DNA of 64,000 bases from Acidimicrobiia bacterium. Lineage in GTDB: Bacteria > Acidobacteriota > Vicinamibacteria > Vicinamibacterales > CAVVIG01. The translations under genes were made by a program, and so were the position numbers. The first letter of the stretch is position 1, and every line of letters begins with the position of its first letter. The notes below the pieces were generated by a model. The model had not been told where the DNA came from. It did no database searches and was given only the letters and a program-made list of their open reading frames with translations. Positions 22,101 through 30,996 of the stretch are shown here, in pieces. Location of the stretch: positions 1 through 64,000 of the forward strand of contig VFZL01000011.1 in assembly GCA_016871175.1 (NCBI GenBank), read 5' to 3'.

Positions 22101-22228
22101 TGAAGGCGAAGGCGGATCCCCGCAACTACGCGCTGCTCGAGGATCTGAACACGAAGCCCCGGACCACCTACTTGGCGAAGGTTCGCAACCCGAATCCCGA
22201 CCTGGCCACAGAGAGCGCTGCTCAATGA
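19196..22228 (+). CDS. actB: Alternative complex III subunit B, molybdopterin-like/Fe-S protein
   Basis: GTG start overlapping actA; long N-terminal domain and ferredoxin-type Cys clusters CIGCSACMTAC, CMHCEDAPCEQVCP, CIGTRYCSNNCP, CTYCTQRI, ACQQACP. Confidence 0.88.
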   Translation: MKKYWRSLAQLEQRPEFRDALEREFPEGASELPEGVTRRDMMTLLGASMSLMGLVGCRRPTEEIVPYVSAPEDTVPGVARYYATTMPFQRSAYGLIVESHEGRPTKIEGNPSHPSTRGASSTRIQASVLGLYDPDRAQTITQKGERKTWDDFVKAWGELSKTHGEDGGASLAVLSESFSSPTLARLASEFRARYPKTQWATYDAVSDENRLAGLRLATGRDVDLMLRFDRASVVLTLDADPLLTDPEMVRHARAFADGRRAGASGGTMNRLYAVEAVYSLTGATADHRLRLESGQIARFLAALVARVASGQAGAANLTAAAVPGVDARWLDALAKDLQANRGQSLIVAGDRQPAAVHAAVCALNAYLDNTGKTVSYYETKDAALPSVSSLTALLSAMQAGTIKTLVVLGGNPLFDAPVDLGFAEALAKVPEVVVLGHSVDETGSKATWHIPRAHYLESWGDARAVGGVLSIVQPLILPLFGGRTPIEVLGLMVADKDRPGYDIVQETWKPILGDGFERKWNRVLHDGLLQGSELPEVTPDLSATMPLAGLGRLVAGAPGTDGLEIVFLASPWLHDGRYANDAWLQELPDPLTKLTWDNPALLSPGTAKTAGVKGGDMVRLEYGGRSLELPVWELPGMADGVVALTLGYGRPRAGRVGTGVGFNAFSVRGAKALNFDRGASLTSLRREYPLSATQNHGSMEGRPIVHESTLAELRAKPSAPAHAEGGHDEEPGHGEPAQSGGGHLTPYGVFPAETHHFSLWKEHSYDEGHQWGMTIDLNACIGCSACMTACQSENNVPVVGKAQVAKGREMHWLRVDRYFSGDPAGDPEIVFQPVPCMHCEDAPCEQVCPVAATVHDAQGLNVMVYNRCIGTRYCSNNCPYKVRRFNFFNFTKDTPKILKLAMNPDVTVRARGVMEKCTYCTQRINRARIDAKVAGRELRDGDVKTACQQACPASAIEFGNLRDESSRVVKAKADPRNYALLEDLNTKPRTTYLAKVRNPNPDLATESAAQ

Positions 22229-22827
22229 CTGCCCGCACACCGCGCAGCCTGGGCGCTATCGCCCTCATGTCGCTTGTAACCATCGGCTGTGCGCGCGGCT
22301 GTACGTCGAGCCGCCCGCCGATCCATATCAATCCGAGCATGGACGATCAGCCGAAAGTGCGCCCGCAGACGAGCAACGGTTTCTTCTTCGACGGAGCGTC
22401 CATGCGCGTGCCCGTGCCAGGTACGGTCGCGATCGGCGGTCTGAAGGAAGATGATGCGTTCTTCACGGGGAGAACTGCGGACGGCGAGTACGTGGCGACG
22501 AATCCGAGGACGACCGACGAAGCGTTTGTCGAGCGCGGACGCCAGCGCTATACCATATATTGCGCGCCCTGTCACGACGCACGAGGAGATGGCAAGGGGA
22601 TCTTGTTCCAGCGCGGTAACGTTCCCACGGCCTCGTTCCACCAGGATAAGATTCTTCAATACACGGATGGGCAGCTCTTCGACGTCATCACCAACGGGCA
22701 AGGGCTGATGGCCGGCTACCGCTGGCCGATCCCCCCGGCTGACCGGTGGGCGATCGTCGCCTACGTGCGCACGCTGCAGCGCGATCGACAAGCGAGGGCC
22801 GCCAACGCGCCGGCAGCCACCCAGTAA
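22225..22827 (+). CDS. actE: Alternative complex III subunit E, monoheme cytochrome c
   Basis: Lipoprotein-like N-terminus; CAPCHDARGDGKGILFQRG; ATGA overlap with actB. Confidence 0.8.
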   Translation: MTARTPRSLGAIALMSLVTIGCARGCTSSRPPIHINPSMDDQPKVRPQTSNGFFFDGASMRVPVPGTVAIGGLKEDDAFFTGRTADGEYVATNPRTTDEAFVERGRQRYTIYCAPCHDARGDGKGILFQRGNVPTASFHQDKILQYTDGQLFDVITNGQGLMAGYRWPIPPADRWAIVAYVRTLQRDRQARAANAPAATQ

Positions 22828-22840
22828 GAGAGGCCACGGG

Positions 22841-24781
22841 ATGAACGGCACCATGAATCGCAAGCTGGCCCTAGTGCTTGGGCCGGTGACCGGTGTGCTC
22901 ATGTTTGCTGGCGTCGTGCTGATCGCGACGTTCCTGACGAACCGCGAGTATGCCCAGCCGTATCGCGCTCCTGCCGCCGTCGTCGACCCCACGCCGAGGG
23001 TGGAGGGGGTAGCCGCCGAGGCGGCCGACGCCGAGGCGAAGGCAAAAGCCACGCCCTACGCCGAGGCCGAGTACCGTCAATTCCCCGTCATCGGAAGCCG
23101 AGTGGCCGTCTGGGCCGTTTCACAGCTGCACCTGCTCTTTGCGGCCTTTGTGCTTGCGGTCCCACTCTTCGCGATCATCATCGAGATCATCGGCTACAAG
23201 ACCGGAGACCTCCGGTACGACCGGCTCGCGCACGAGTTCACGAAGCTCCTCTCCGTCTCGTTCTCACTCACGGCGACCTTCGGCGCGTTCCTGACATTCC
23301 TGCTCATCGCCTTGTATCCGAAGTTCACGAACTATCTGATGAGCGTGTTCTCGCCGACGTTCCTCCCGTACGTCCTGCTGTTCTTCGCGGAGGCCGCGTT
23401 CCTCTACACGTACTACTACGGTTGGGGGAAGTTCCATCCGCTCGTCCATATTGGGCTAGGGATCGGTCTCAACCTGGTGGGCACGGGCATCATGCTCATT
23501 GCCAATTCCTGGCTCACGTTCATGACGTCGCCGGCCGGTGTCTCGGATACGGGGGCGCTCATCTCGCTCTACGACGCGGTCTACAACTTCACGTGGATGC
23601 CGATCAACATCCATCGCATCATTGCGAACGTGGCCTTCGGCGGTTCGGTGGCTGCGGCATACGCGGCCTTCAAGTTCCTGCAGGCGGAGACCGACGAAGA
23701 GCGCGCGCACTACGACTGGATGGGCTACATCGGCAACTTCGTCGCCATCCTCGCGTTCCTGCCCCTCCCCTTCGCCGGCTACTGGCTCGCGAAAGAGATT
23801 TATGCGTTCTCGCAGACGCTCGGTCTGACGATGATGGGTGGGGCGTTTTCGTGGCTCTTCATCATCCAGGCCGTCTTGATTGGGAACCTCTTCCTGGCGG
23901 CCAACTACTACCTCTGGCTCGGGATGGGGCGCGTCGAGGGCCGGCAGCCGCTTCAGAAGTTCATCAAGTACCTGCTCATCGGCATCGCGCTCTGCTTCGC
24001 CATCTGGGCGACCCCGCGGTCCATCCTCGCCACCGTCTCCGAAATTCGCGCGATGGGAGGGTCAACTCACCCGATGCTGGGCTTTTTGGGTGTGATGTCC
24101 GCCAAGAACACCGCGGTGAACATCCTCATCCTCACGACGTTCATGAGCTTCCTGTTGTATCGCCGCACAGGCAAGATCGCCACGGTGGCGTGGGCAAAGA
24201 CGGGGCATGCCGCACAGCTCACCATCTTCGCGGCCGCCGCGTTCATCGTCATCTTCCTCGGCATCTACGGATACTTCGTCGAGGCGACCGTGCGGATCGG
24301 GTTGTCGGTGCCTCAGGTCAGCTCGGTGCTGATCGCGATGGTGTCGATCACCATCATCGACGTGTTTCTGTTCCGTCGCGCGAAGATGACCGGCGACGTT
24401 CGCTGGGGCAAGATTCCGCCGATCTCGCAGTACGTGCTGATCTTCATCGCGGTCACCTTCACGTGGCTGATGGGTCTGATGGGCTACGTGCGCTCGGGGC
24501 TCCGCCAGCACTGGCATGTGTACGGCGTCATTCGGGACACGTCGCCCGACGCGTTCACCCCCACACTCGGCTTCGCCACGCAGGTCGTCTCGGTCACCGT
24601 GCTCATATTCTTCGTGCTGATCGGTTTCGTGTTCTGGATAACGAGTCTGCACGACCGACCGGATTTCGTGCCATCGGCCAAGACGGTCACGCATCCGGGC
24701 GCTGACGTCGTGCTTGGAGGCGCGCTCGGCCATCAGCCGGGCATCGCCCGCGCCTCGCACTTCGAAGGGCGAACCCAGTAA
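22841..24781 (+). CDS. Cytochrome bd-type oxidase subunit I (CydA)-like membrane protein
   Basis: 646 aa multi-TM; QLHLLFAAFVLAVPLFAIIIE, FFAEAAFLYTYYYGWGKFHPLVHIGLGIGLNLVGTGIMLIANSWLTFM, NIHRIIANVAFGGSVAAAYAAF match CydA helices around its heme ligands; no CydB downstream. Confidence 0.85.
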   Translation: MNGTMNRKLALVLGPVTGVLMFAGVVLIATFLTNREYAQPYRAPAAVVDPTPRVEGVAAEAADAEAKAKATPYAEAEYRQFPVIGSRVAVWAVSQLHLLFAAFVLAVPLFAIIIEIIGYKTGDLRYDRLAHEFTKLLSVSFSLTATFGAFLTFLLIALYPKFTNYLMSVFSPTFLPYVLLFFAEAAFLYTYYYGWGKFHPLVHIGLGIGLNLVGTGIMLIANSWLTFMTSPAGVSDTGALISLYDAVYNFTWMPINIHRIIANVAFGGSVAAAYAAFKFLQAETDEERAHYDWMGYIGNFVAILAFLPLPFAGYWLAKEIYAFSQTLGLTMMGGAFSWLFIIQAVLIGNLFLAANYYLWLGMGRVEGRQPLQKFIKYLLIGIALCFAIWATPRSILATVSEIRAMGGSTHPMLGFLGVMSAKNTAVNILILTTFMSFLLYRRTGKIATVAWAKTGHAAQLTIFAAAAFIVIFLGIYGYFVEATVRIGLSVPQVSSVLIAMVSITIIDVFLFRRAKMTGDVRWGKIPPISQYVLIFIAVTFTWLMGLMGYVRSGLRQHWHVYGVIRDTSPDAFTPTLGFATQVVSVTVLIFFVLIGFVFWITSLHDRPDFVPSAKTVTHPGADVVLGGALGHQPGIARASHFEGRTQ

Positions 24782-24783
24782 CC

Positions 24784-25422
24784 ATGGCGGTGCCTCTCAT
24801 TGGTCGGATCGGCGTCCTTATCCTCGCGTCGACAGCGTTCTATGCCTATGTCGGCCAGCTGGTGCCTCAGAACGAAGTGCAGCCTCCGCAAGAGACGGTG
24901 CTCAGAACGGACTTGACAACCGCCGAGATGGTGACGACTGGGCGGCAGATCATGGATGCCAAGGGGCTCTGCTTCACGTGTCACACCATCGGCCGGAGTG
25001 GAGCGCTCCGGTTCCCCGACTTGGCAGGCATCGCCGGTCGCGTGTCGGAACGCGCGCCCGGCGTAACCGACATCGAATACTTCGCTCAATCGCTCTACGA
25101 GCCTGATTCCTTCATCGTGCCAGGATTCAACCCCGGGATGCCGGCGATCAACAGGCCTCCCATTGGCCTGACAGACCAAGAAATCCTGTGTGTGATCGCC
25201 TACTTGCAGTCGCTCGGCGGCACGCCGACGGTCACGATGCAGACCAGCCACAAGTACTACACCCCGGCGGGTGCTGCGCCGGTAGCACCGGGCGAGGCTC
25301 CGGCGAACGGCGCCGCACCGGGTCAGAAGGCGGCGCCAGTTGCGCCCGCAGCCGCCGCGCCCGCGAAGAGTGCGCAGCTGAAGCCCCAGGCGGCTCATCT
25401 CGGTGGAGCGTTCACATCATGA
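24784..25422 (+). CDS. Monoheme c-type cytochrome
   Basis: GLCFTCHTIGRSGALRFPDLAGIAGR; N-terminal TM; Ala/Pro-rich C-terminus. Confidence 0.8.
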   Translation: MAVPLIGRIGVLILASTAFYAYVGQLVPQNEVQPPQETVLRTDLTTAEMVTTGRQIMDAKGLCFTCHTIGRSGALRFPDLAGIAGRVSERAPGVTDIEYFAQSLYEPDSFIVPGFNPGMPAINRPPIGLTDQEILCVIAYLQSLGGTPTVTMQTSHKYYTPAGAAPVAPGEAPANGAAPGQKAAPVAPAAAAPAKSAQLKPQAAHLGGAFTS

Positions 25423-26234
25423 ACATCACGGTTCTCCTCGCGCTGATCGCGGTGCTCGTGGCCCTTCGCTTCATGAAGGCTCACCTGCTCCTGTGGGCTG
25501 GTGCGTGGTGGGTGGGGATCTACGTCCTGCTCCGATTTGGATTCCGGGTCCCGATTCCGGCCTCTGTCATTTCGATCTACATGGGGATCGTGACGCTCGC
25601 GATCCTGGCGTACTTGTCCTCCAGCGACGAGCGCCGCGAGGAAGTGTTCGGCCCACTCGTCCGGTTCATGACAGAGCGGCGGCACACCCCGTTCCTGGCC
25701 GTCACAGTCCTCGCCATACCGGCGCTGGCCGCCGCGAACGTCTATGTGCAGATGAACGTCGCGATCGAACCGCCCTTCTTCCCGCGCACGATCCACCCGG
25801 CATCGCCGACCGAGATCACGGTCCAGGACCAGCGGATCTCCATCGATTCGGGTGACAACCCGTATCGCGCGCTCGAGCAGTCGAATCCGGATGAGTTCCG
25901 CAAGCACGTGGAGAACGGCCGCCGCGTCTACTATCAGAACTGCTTCTTCTGCCACGGCGACAACCTCGGGGGCAACGGCATGTACGCACATGCGCTGAAC
26001 CCGATTCCCACCAACTTCGCTGACGGTACGACGCTCCCGAGTTTCCGCGAGACCTTCTTCTTCTGGCGGGTTTCCAAGGGCGGCCCTGGGATGCCCGAAG
26101 AGGGAGCGCCCTGGGACACGGCTATGCCGGCCTGGGAGAAGATGCTGAAGGAAGAAGAAATGTGGGACGTGATCCTCTTCCTCTATGACTTCATGGGCCA
26201 GCGGCCCCGCGCGCGCGAGGAGGTCCACCAGTGA
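25419..26234 (+). CDS. Membrane-anchored c-type cytochrome
   Basis: ATGA overlap with previous gene; TM segments then NCFFCHGDNLGGNGMYAHALNPIPTNFADG. Confidence 0.82.
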   Translation: MNITVLLALIAVLVALRFMKAHLLLWAGAWWVGIYVLLRFGFRVPIPASVISIYMGIVTLAILAYLSSSDERREEVFGPLVRFMTERRHTPFLAVTVLAIPALAAANVYVQMNVAIEPPFFPRTIHPASPTEITVQDQRISIDSGDNPYRALEQSNPDEFRKHVENGRRVYYQNCFFCHGDNLGGNGMYAHALNPIPTNFADGTTLPSFRETFFFWRVSKGGPGMPEEGAPWDTAMPAWEKMLKEEEMWDVILFLYDFMGQRPRAREEVHQ

Positions 26235-27901
26235 CGACGCGTCAGATCGCACGGGGTTTGACCCTTGCCTGGCTGGCCGTCCTGTGTGTTGGGACGGGAC
26301 TGGCGCGCGCTCAGAGTCCTGACATCGGCACCGAGGCGCAGCGTGAGGCGGGCAAAGTCCTGTACATGAAGCTGTGCTCACAGTGTCACGGCGAGAAGGG
26401 GGACGGCGCCGGGTACGCGACGCCGAACGTGCTCCCGAAACCTCGCGACTTCACCTCGGGCAAGTTCAAGGTCCGGACGACCGGCAGCGGCGCGCTCCCG
26501 ACGCACCAGGATCTGGTCAACATCATCAGGAAGGGCATGCCCTACACGTCGATGCCTTCCTGGCCCGGTCTGTCTGAGGAAGAAGTTTCGAACCTCGCCT
26601 ATTTCATCACCACGTTCTCGGCGGACTTCTCCAATCCTGAGGCGGCTCCGAAGCCCATTGACCTCCCAAGCGCTCCGGCATCGACGCCCGAGTCGATTGA
26701 GACCGGGAAGAAGCTCTACGAAGAGAACGGCTGCATCAAGTGCCACGGCACGCTGGGTCGCGCCGACGGTCCTTCGGCCCTCACCTTGAAGGACGAGGCG
26801 GGCAATCCGATTCGCCCGGCCAACCTCACGCACAGTTGGACCTTCCGGGGAGGTTCGTCGCGCGAGGACATCTTCAGGACGATGAGTACGGGGTTCAACG
26901 GAACGCCGATGCCGTCGTACTTAGAAGCGCTGCCGCCGGAGCAGCGGTGGGCGATTACGGACTTCATCGCGTCGCTCTCAGACACGAATGGGCCGGGCTA
27001 CACCAACCTCATCGTCGCCAGGCCCGTTCAGGATCCGATCGACCTGGCCAAGGGCGCCGAGAGCTTCGCGTCCGCACCCGTCGCTCGGTTCCCGCTTCTG
27101 GGACAGATTACGGAACCCGGACGCTCGTTCCATCCGCCCGCTACCAGCGTCACCGTGCAGGCCATCTACGACGCGGAGTCGATCGCGCTCCTCGTCAAGT
27201 GGCACGACATGAGAGCGGACAAGACGGGCAAGAACAGTCCGTCACTGCCCATCCCTCCGGAGGAGGAAGCGGGTGGTGAGGCACCGTCCGCGGCACCGGC
27301 GGCGTCGGAGACCGAAGCGGATCCGTTTGCCGACACCACCGAGGACACCGTCGCCCCGCCAGCGGAGTTCTCCGACGCGGTGGCGGTCCAGTTTCCTGTA
27401 GCCGTGCCAGCTGGCGCCCGCAAGCCCTACTTCATCTTTGGCGACTCCCAGAGCTCCGTGGACCTCTGGTTCTTCGACCTTGCGCGCAACGAGCCCCTCC
27501 AGTTCATCGGTCGGGGAAGCGGGGACGTCGCAGTCAACGATGCGGGAGACGTCACAGGTGTCGCGAGCTACAGCGACGGAGAATGGTCGGTCATCTTCAG
27601 GCGTCCGCTTCGCGCCAGCTCCGGCGCCCCGTTCACGCCTGGACAGTTCATGCCGATCGCCTTGTCCGCCTGGGACGGATCCGCGCGGGAGCGTGGCAAC
27701 AAGCGAGCGCTCTCCGTCTGGTACTCGCTGTACATGGAGCCCGAAACGGTCCCGTCGGCCGCGGGCCCGATGATCAGGACGGCGCTCATCATCTTCGGGT
27801 TAGAGCTGGCAATCATTGGTTGGGTTCGATCTCGTCTCCGATCGCAGGCCCGCAACGAGATTCGCGGGGAGGGAAGACCGCAGCCGGCCATGGGCAGTTG
27901 A
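26231..27901 (+). CDS. Diheme cytochrome c with ethylbenzene-dehydrogenase-gamma-like (EB_dh) heme-binding domain
   Basis: CSQCHGEKGDGAG and CIKCHGTLGRADG, followed by an EB_dh-like region (SVTVQAIYDAESIALLVKWHDMRADK...SYSDGEWSVIFRRPLRA...FMPIALSAWDGSARERGNKRALSVWYSLYM); C-terminal TM. Confidence 0.78.
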   Translation: MTTRQIARGLTLAWLAVLCVGTGLARAQSPDIGTEAQREAGKVLYMKLCSQCHGEKGDGAGYATPNVLPKPRDFTSGKFKVRTTGSGALPTHQDLVNIIRKGMPYTSMPSWPGLSEEEVSNLAYFITTFSADFSNPEAAPKPIDLPSAPASTPESIETGKKLYEENGCIKCHGTLGRADGPSALTLKDEAGNPIRPANLTHSWTFRGGSSREDIFRTMSTGFNGTPMPSYLEALPPEQRWAITDFIASLSDTNGPGYTNLIVARPVQDPIDLAKGAESFASAPVARFPLLGQITEPGRSFHPPATSVTVQAIYDAESIALLVKWHDMRADKTGKNSPSLPIPPEEEAGGEAPSAAPAASETEADPFADTTEDTVAPPAEFSDAVAVQFPVAVPAGARKPYFIFGDSQSSVDLWFFDLARNEPLQFIGRGSGDVAVNDAGDVTGVASYSDGEWSVIFRRPLRASSGAPFTPGQFMPIALSAWDGSARERGNKRALSVWYSLYMEPETVPSAAGPMIRTALIIFGLELAIIGWVRSRLRSQARNEIRGEGRPQPAMGS

Positions 27902-27927
27902 GCTGATAGGGTCTTCCGGAGGATCCG

Positions 27928-29979
27928 ATGTACAAGAGCATTTACGTTCCCGTCGACAACTCAGACCACTCCAATCGTGCTGTCGCCTGCAGCGTCGCCC
28001 TGGGCAAGGCGTTCGACGCCAAACTGGTCGGCTGCCACGTGTACGCGGCACAGCTGCACGACTACCGCTTTCGGCAGATGGAGTACACCCTGCCGGAAGA
28101 GTACATCGATGAAGTGGAGCTCGAGCGCCAGAGGAAGATCCACGACAGCCTCATCACGATGGGTCTGAAGCTCATCTCCGACAGCTATCTCGATGGGATG
28201 TCGCGTCTCTGCGGCGAATCGGGCCTCGCGTTCGAGCCGCGGATGATGGACGGCAAGCATCACAACGAGATCCTCAAGGATCTCACCGGCTCGAAGCACG
28301 ACCTCGTCGTGATTGGGGCTCTGGGCGTGGGCCGCGCGCGCGACAGCGTAATCGGCTCGGTGTGCGAACGCGTGGCTCGCCAGTCCGATCGCGATGTGTG
28401 GGTGGTCAAGCACGTCCCCGAGCCGGGCGAAGCTGAGCGAGACACGATTCTCGTCGGTGTCGACGGCAGCCCGCAGTCGTTCGGCGCGCTCATGACGGCC
28501 ATCGAGTTGGCACGGAAGTTCGACAAGAAGATTGAAGCCATCGCCGTGTACGACCCCTATCTGCACTACTCGGTCTTCAACGGCATCGTCAACGTCCTCA
28601 CGGAGCAGGCGGCGAAGGTGTTCCGCTTCGAGGAACAGAATCAGCTCCACGAGGAGATCATCGACACCGGGCTGGCGCAGATCTATCAGTCGCATCTCGA
28701 AGTGGGCGAGCGGATGGCGAGCGAAGAGGGCGTCACGATCAAGAAGACGCTCCTCGACGGTAAGCCATTCCAGAAGATTCTCGACCACGCACGTAAGACC
28801 AATCCGTGGCTCATCGTGATGGGACGCATCGGCGTCCACAGCCCGAAGGACGAGGCAGGGCTTGGGAGCAACTCAGAGAACGTCTTGCGAGCGGCGCCTT
28901 GCGACGTACTCCTCTCCACACGTCTCGAGGTGCCACGCCTCGACGTGCGAGCCGAGGAAACCATTCGGTGGACGCCAGAGGCCGAGGAGCGCATGAAGCA
29001 CGTGCCCGATCAGGTCAAGGGCATCGCCCGCACGGGCGTTCTTCGTCTTGCGCTCGAGAAAGGGCATTCGGTGATCACCAGCGCCGTGATCGATGACGCG
29101 ATGGATCGGTTCATGCCGAAGAGCGCCTCCAATGCCACGAAGGCGCTGGCCGAAGCCGTGGCGCTCGAGCGCGCGAAGTCCGGTCCCGTGTCGATGTGCC
29201 GAGCGTGCGGCGTGACGGCGACGCAGAGCGATCCCGTGAAATGCACGGTCTGCGGCGCCTCGGATTTCGAAGTCATCTCCCAGGAGATGATCGAGAGGAT
29301 CGCAGAGGTTGAAGGTGGCCTCGAGGAAGAGACCACCTACGACGGGCGGAAGCTTCGCTGGACCGACGACGCGCGGAAGGGCCTCTGGACGATGAAGAAC
29401 GCCTATCAGCGCCGCCGCGTCAAGGCGCGCGTCGAGAAGCGCGCTCGCATGATGAAGCTCGACGCCATCACGCTCGACTTCGCACGGCAGGTGATCGAAG
29501 AAGAGACGGGGACGCCGCTCGATATCAAGGCCTCGTCGGCCCACGGCGCAGGCGGCGCAGGTCGGTCCTCGGCCACCGCGAACGGCAATGGTTCAACGGG
29601 CGAGGCCAAGCTCATCGCGCGCGATGACCGGAAGAACCCGCTGATCTCGACGTTCGAGTGGACCGGCGACGCCGCGCAGCGGATCCTCCGAGTCCCGGCC
29701 GGCTTCATGCGGGGCCAGACGCAGGAGAGAATCGAGCAGCTCGCGCATGAGCGCGCCGTGACGACCATCGACCTCGGCCTCGTCGAAGAGGGCATCGAGA
29801 TCGGCAAGAAGATGATGGCCGAGATGCTCGCGAACTACACGCCGCCGACTGCGAATACCGGCAACGGAACGGCGCCGCGAGAGTCTGCTACCCACTCACC
29901 GTCAGGCGCGCCCGCTCAGGTCAACAGAGGCGGGTACCTGAATGAGGTGAGCGCGCTGTCGTCGAAGCGGGTGAACTGA
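27928..29979 (+). CDS. Universal stress protein (two domains) - Zn-ribbon - three PCP_red-like domains
   Basis: GGAGG upstream; MYKSIYVPVDNSDHSNRAVACSVALGKAF and DTILVGVDGSPQSFGALMTAIELARKF; CRACGVTATQSDPVKCTVCGASDFE; PCP_red-like WTPEAEERMKHVPDQVKGIARTGVLRLALEKGHSVITSAVIDDAM, WTDDARKGLWTMKNAYQRRRVKARVEKRARMMKLDAITLDFARQVIEE, WTGDAAQRILRVPAGFMRGQTQERIEQLAHERAVTTIDLGLVEEG. Confidence 0.85.
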   Translation: MYKSIYVPVDNSDHSNRAVACSVALGKAFDAKLVGCHVYAAQLHDYRFRQMEYTLPEEYIDEVELERQRKIHDSLITMGLKLISDSYLDGMSRLCGESGLAFEPRMMDGKHHNEILKDLTGSKHDLVVIGALGVGRARDSVIGSVCERVARQSDRDVWVVKHVPEPGEAERDTILVGVDGSPQSFGALMTAIELARKFDKKIEAIAVYDPYLHYSVFNGIVNVLTEQAAKVFRFEEQNQLHEEIIDTGLAQIYQSHLEVGERMASEEGVTIKKTLLDGKPFQKILDHARKTNPWLIVMGRIGVHSPKDEAGLGSNSENVLRAAPCDVLLSTRLEVPRLDVRAEETIRWTPEAEERMKHVPDQVKGIARTGVLRLALEKGHSVITSAVIDDAMDRFMPKSASNATKALAEAVALERAKSGPVSMCRACGVTATQSDPVKCTVCGASDFEVISQEMIERIAEVEGGLEEETTYDGRKLRWTDDARKGLWTMKNAYQRRRVKARVEKRARMMKLDAITLDFARQVIEEETGTPLDIKASSAHGAGGAGRSSATANGNGSTGEAKLIARDDRKNPLISTFEWTGDAAQRILRVPAGFMRGQTQERIEQLAHERAVTTIDLGLVEEGIEIGKKMMAEMLANYTPPTANTGNGTAPRESATHSPSGAPAQVNRGGYLNEVSALSSKRVN

Positions 29980-29983
29980 TTGG

Positions 29984-30076
29984 TCGGGGTTCTGCCCCGA
30001 CCCGGCTCGGTCGCTTGCGGGGGCCCCGTGCCCTGTACCGTTCCATCCCGGAGCGCTGTGCGCGCCGGTACCGAGG
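29984..30076. repeat. Dispersed GC-rich intergenic repeat, copy 2
   Basis: TCGGGGTTCTGCCCCGA then GTCGCTTGCGGGGGCCC..CCGTTCC..TGTGCGCGCC; compare 1233-1372. Confidence 0.5.
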
Positions 30077-30096
30077 CGGAGCCGCACAAGGTAGCA

Positions 30097-30987
30097 ATGT
30101 CCGCGTACCGATTTTGCCGCACCGACGATATTGGTCTGCTCGTCAACGCGCTGAATCGCTGCTGGTCTCCTTACGTACCTGACCAACCGCCCGAGACGCC
30201 GACCACATTCAAGCGGTCGATCCGCGACCTGCAGGTCTGGTGCAGCAGCTGTATGGTGGCGTTCGTCGGTGCGGACCCGATTGGCGTCCTGATCGGCGGG
30301 AAGCGGCCCACTGGAACCCTGATCCACAGGATCGCCGTCCATCCCAGTCACCGCCGACAGGGTCATGGACGACACCTGCTGACCTCGCTCAGCTCGAAGC
30401 TCGCCATCCTCGGCCCACCTCGGATCGTCGCCGAGGTCCCTGAACAGCTCACGCCCGCCCGCGAGCTGTTCAAAGCTTGCGGCTTCACCCAAGAAGCAGT
30501 CCTGACGGACTACGCGCGGCCGTTCGACTGGGTGGAGTCCGATGTGCCTGCTCAGGGGGTCGGTGGCCTGGTCATTCCCGTCACGGTTGACGATCTGGTT
30601 GCAAACGGCCTCCTCGGAGACACCCAGCCACTGCTCTGCTGGGAGCGCTCGGTCGAGACGCTCACCGCCAGGAAAGCCGAAATCGCCGGACTCGCCATCG
30701 CCAACGACGAACGCATTGAAGCGTATCTTCTGTACCTCAAGCGCGAAGTGGCCGCAGAGCCGGACGATGAGGCGAGAACGCCTGCCACGGAGCTGGTGTC
30801 GCTCCGCTCCATGGTCGACGATGGTGGAGCTCGTCTGAGGCGTTTGCTCTCACAGCTCCCGGATCGGAGGAGCGTCCGCATCACGAAGGTCCATCCGGCG
30901 GAGATCTCCAAGCAGATCCTGGAGTCGGTCGGGTTCCGTCCGTGCGGCGAACATCTCCTCCACGCGGCGAGGGCACGTTCGAACTAA
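30097..30987 (+). CDS. GNAT-family N-acetyltransferase
   Basis: MSAYRFCRTDDIGLLVNALNRCW...IHRIAVHPSHRRQGHGRHLLTSL (acetyl-CoA binding motif). Confidence 0.8.
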   Translation: MSAYRFCRTDDIGLLVNALNRCWSPYVPDQPPETPTTFKRSIRDLQVWCSSCMVAFVGADPIGVLIGGKRPTGTLIHRIAVHPSHRRQGHGRHLLTSLSSKLAILGPPRIVAEVPEQLTPARELFKACGFTQEAVLTDYARPFDWVESDVPAQGVGGLVIPVTVDDLVANGLLGDTQPLLCWERSVETLTARKAEIAGLAIANDERIEAYLLYLKREVAAEPDDEARTPATELVSLRSMVDDGGARLRRLLSQLPDRRSVRITKVHPAEISKQILESVGFRPCGEHLLHAARARSN

Positions 30988-30996
30988 GGACGAGAT

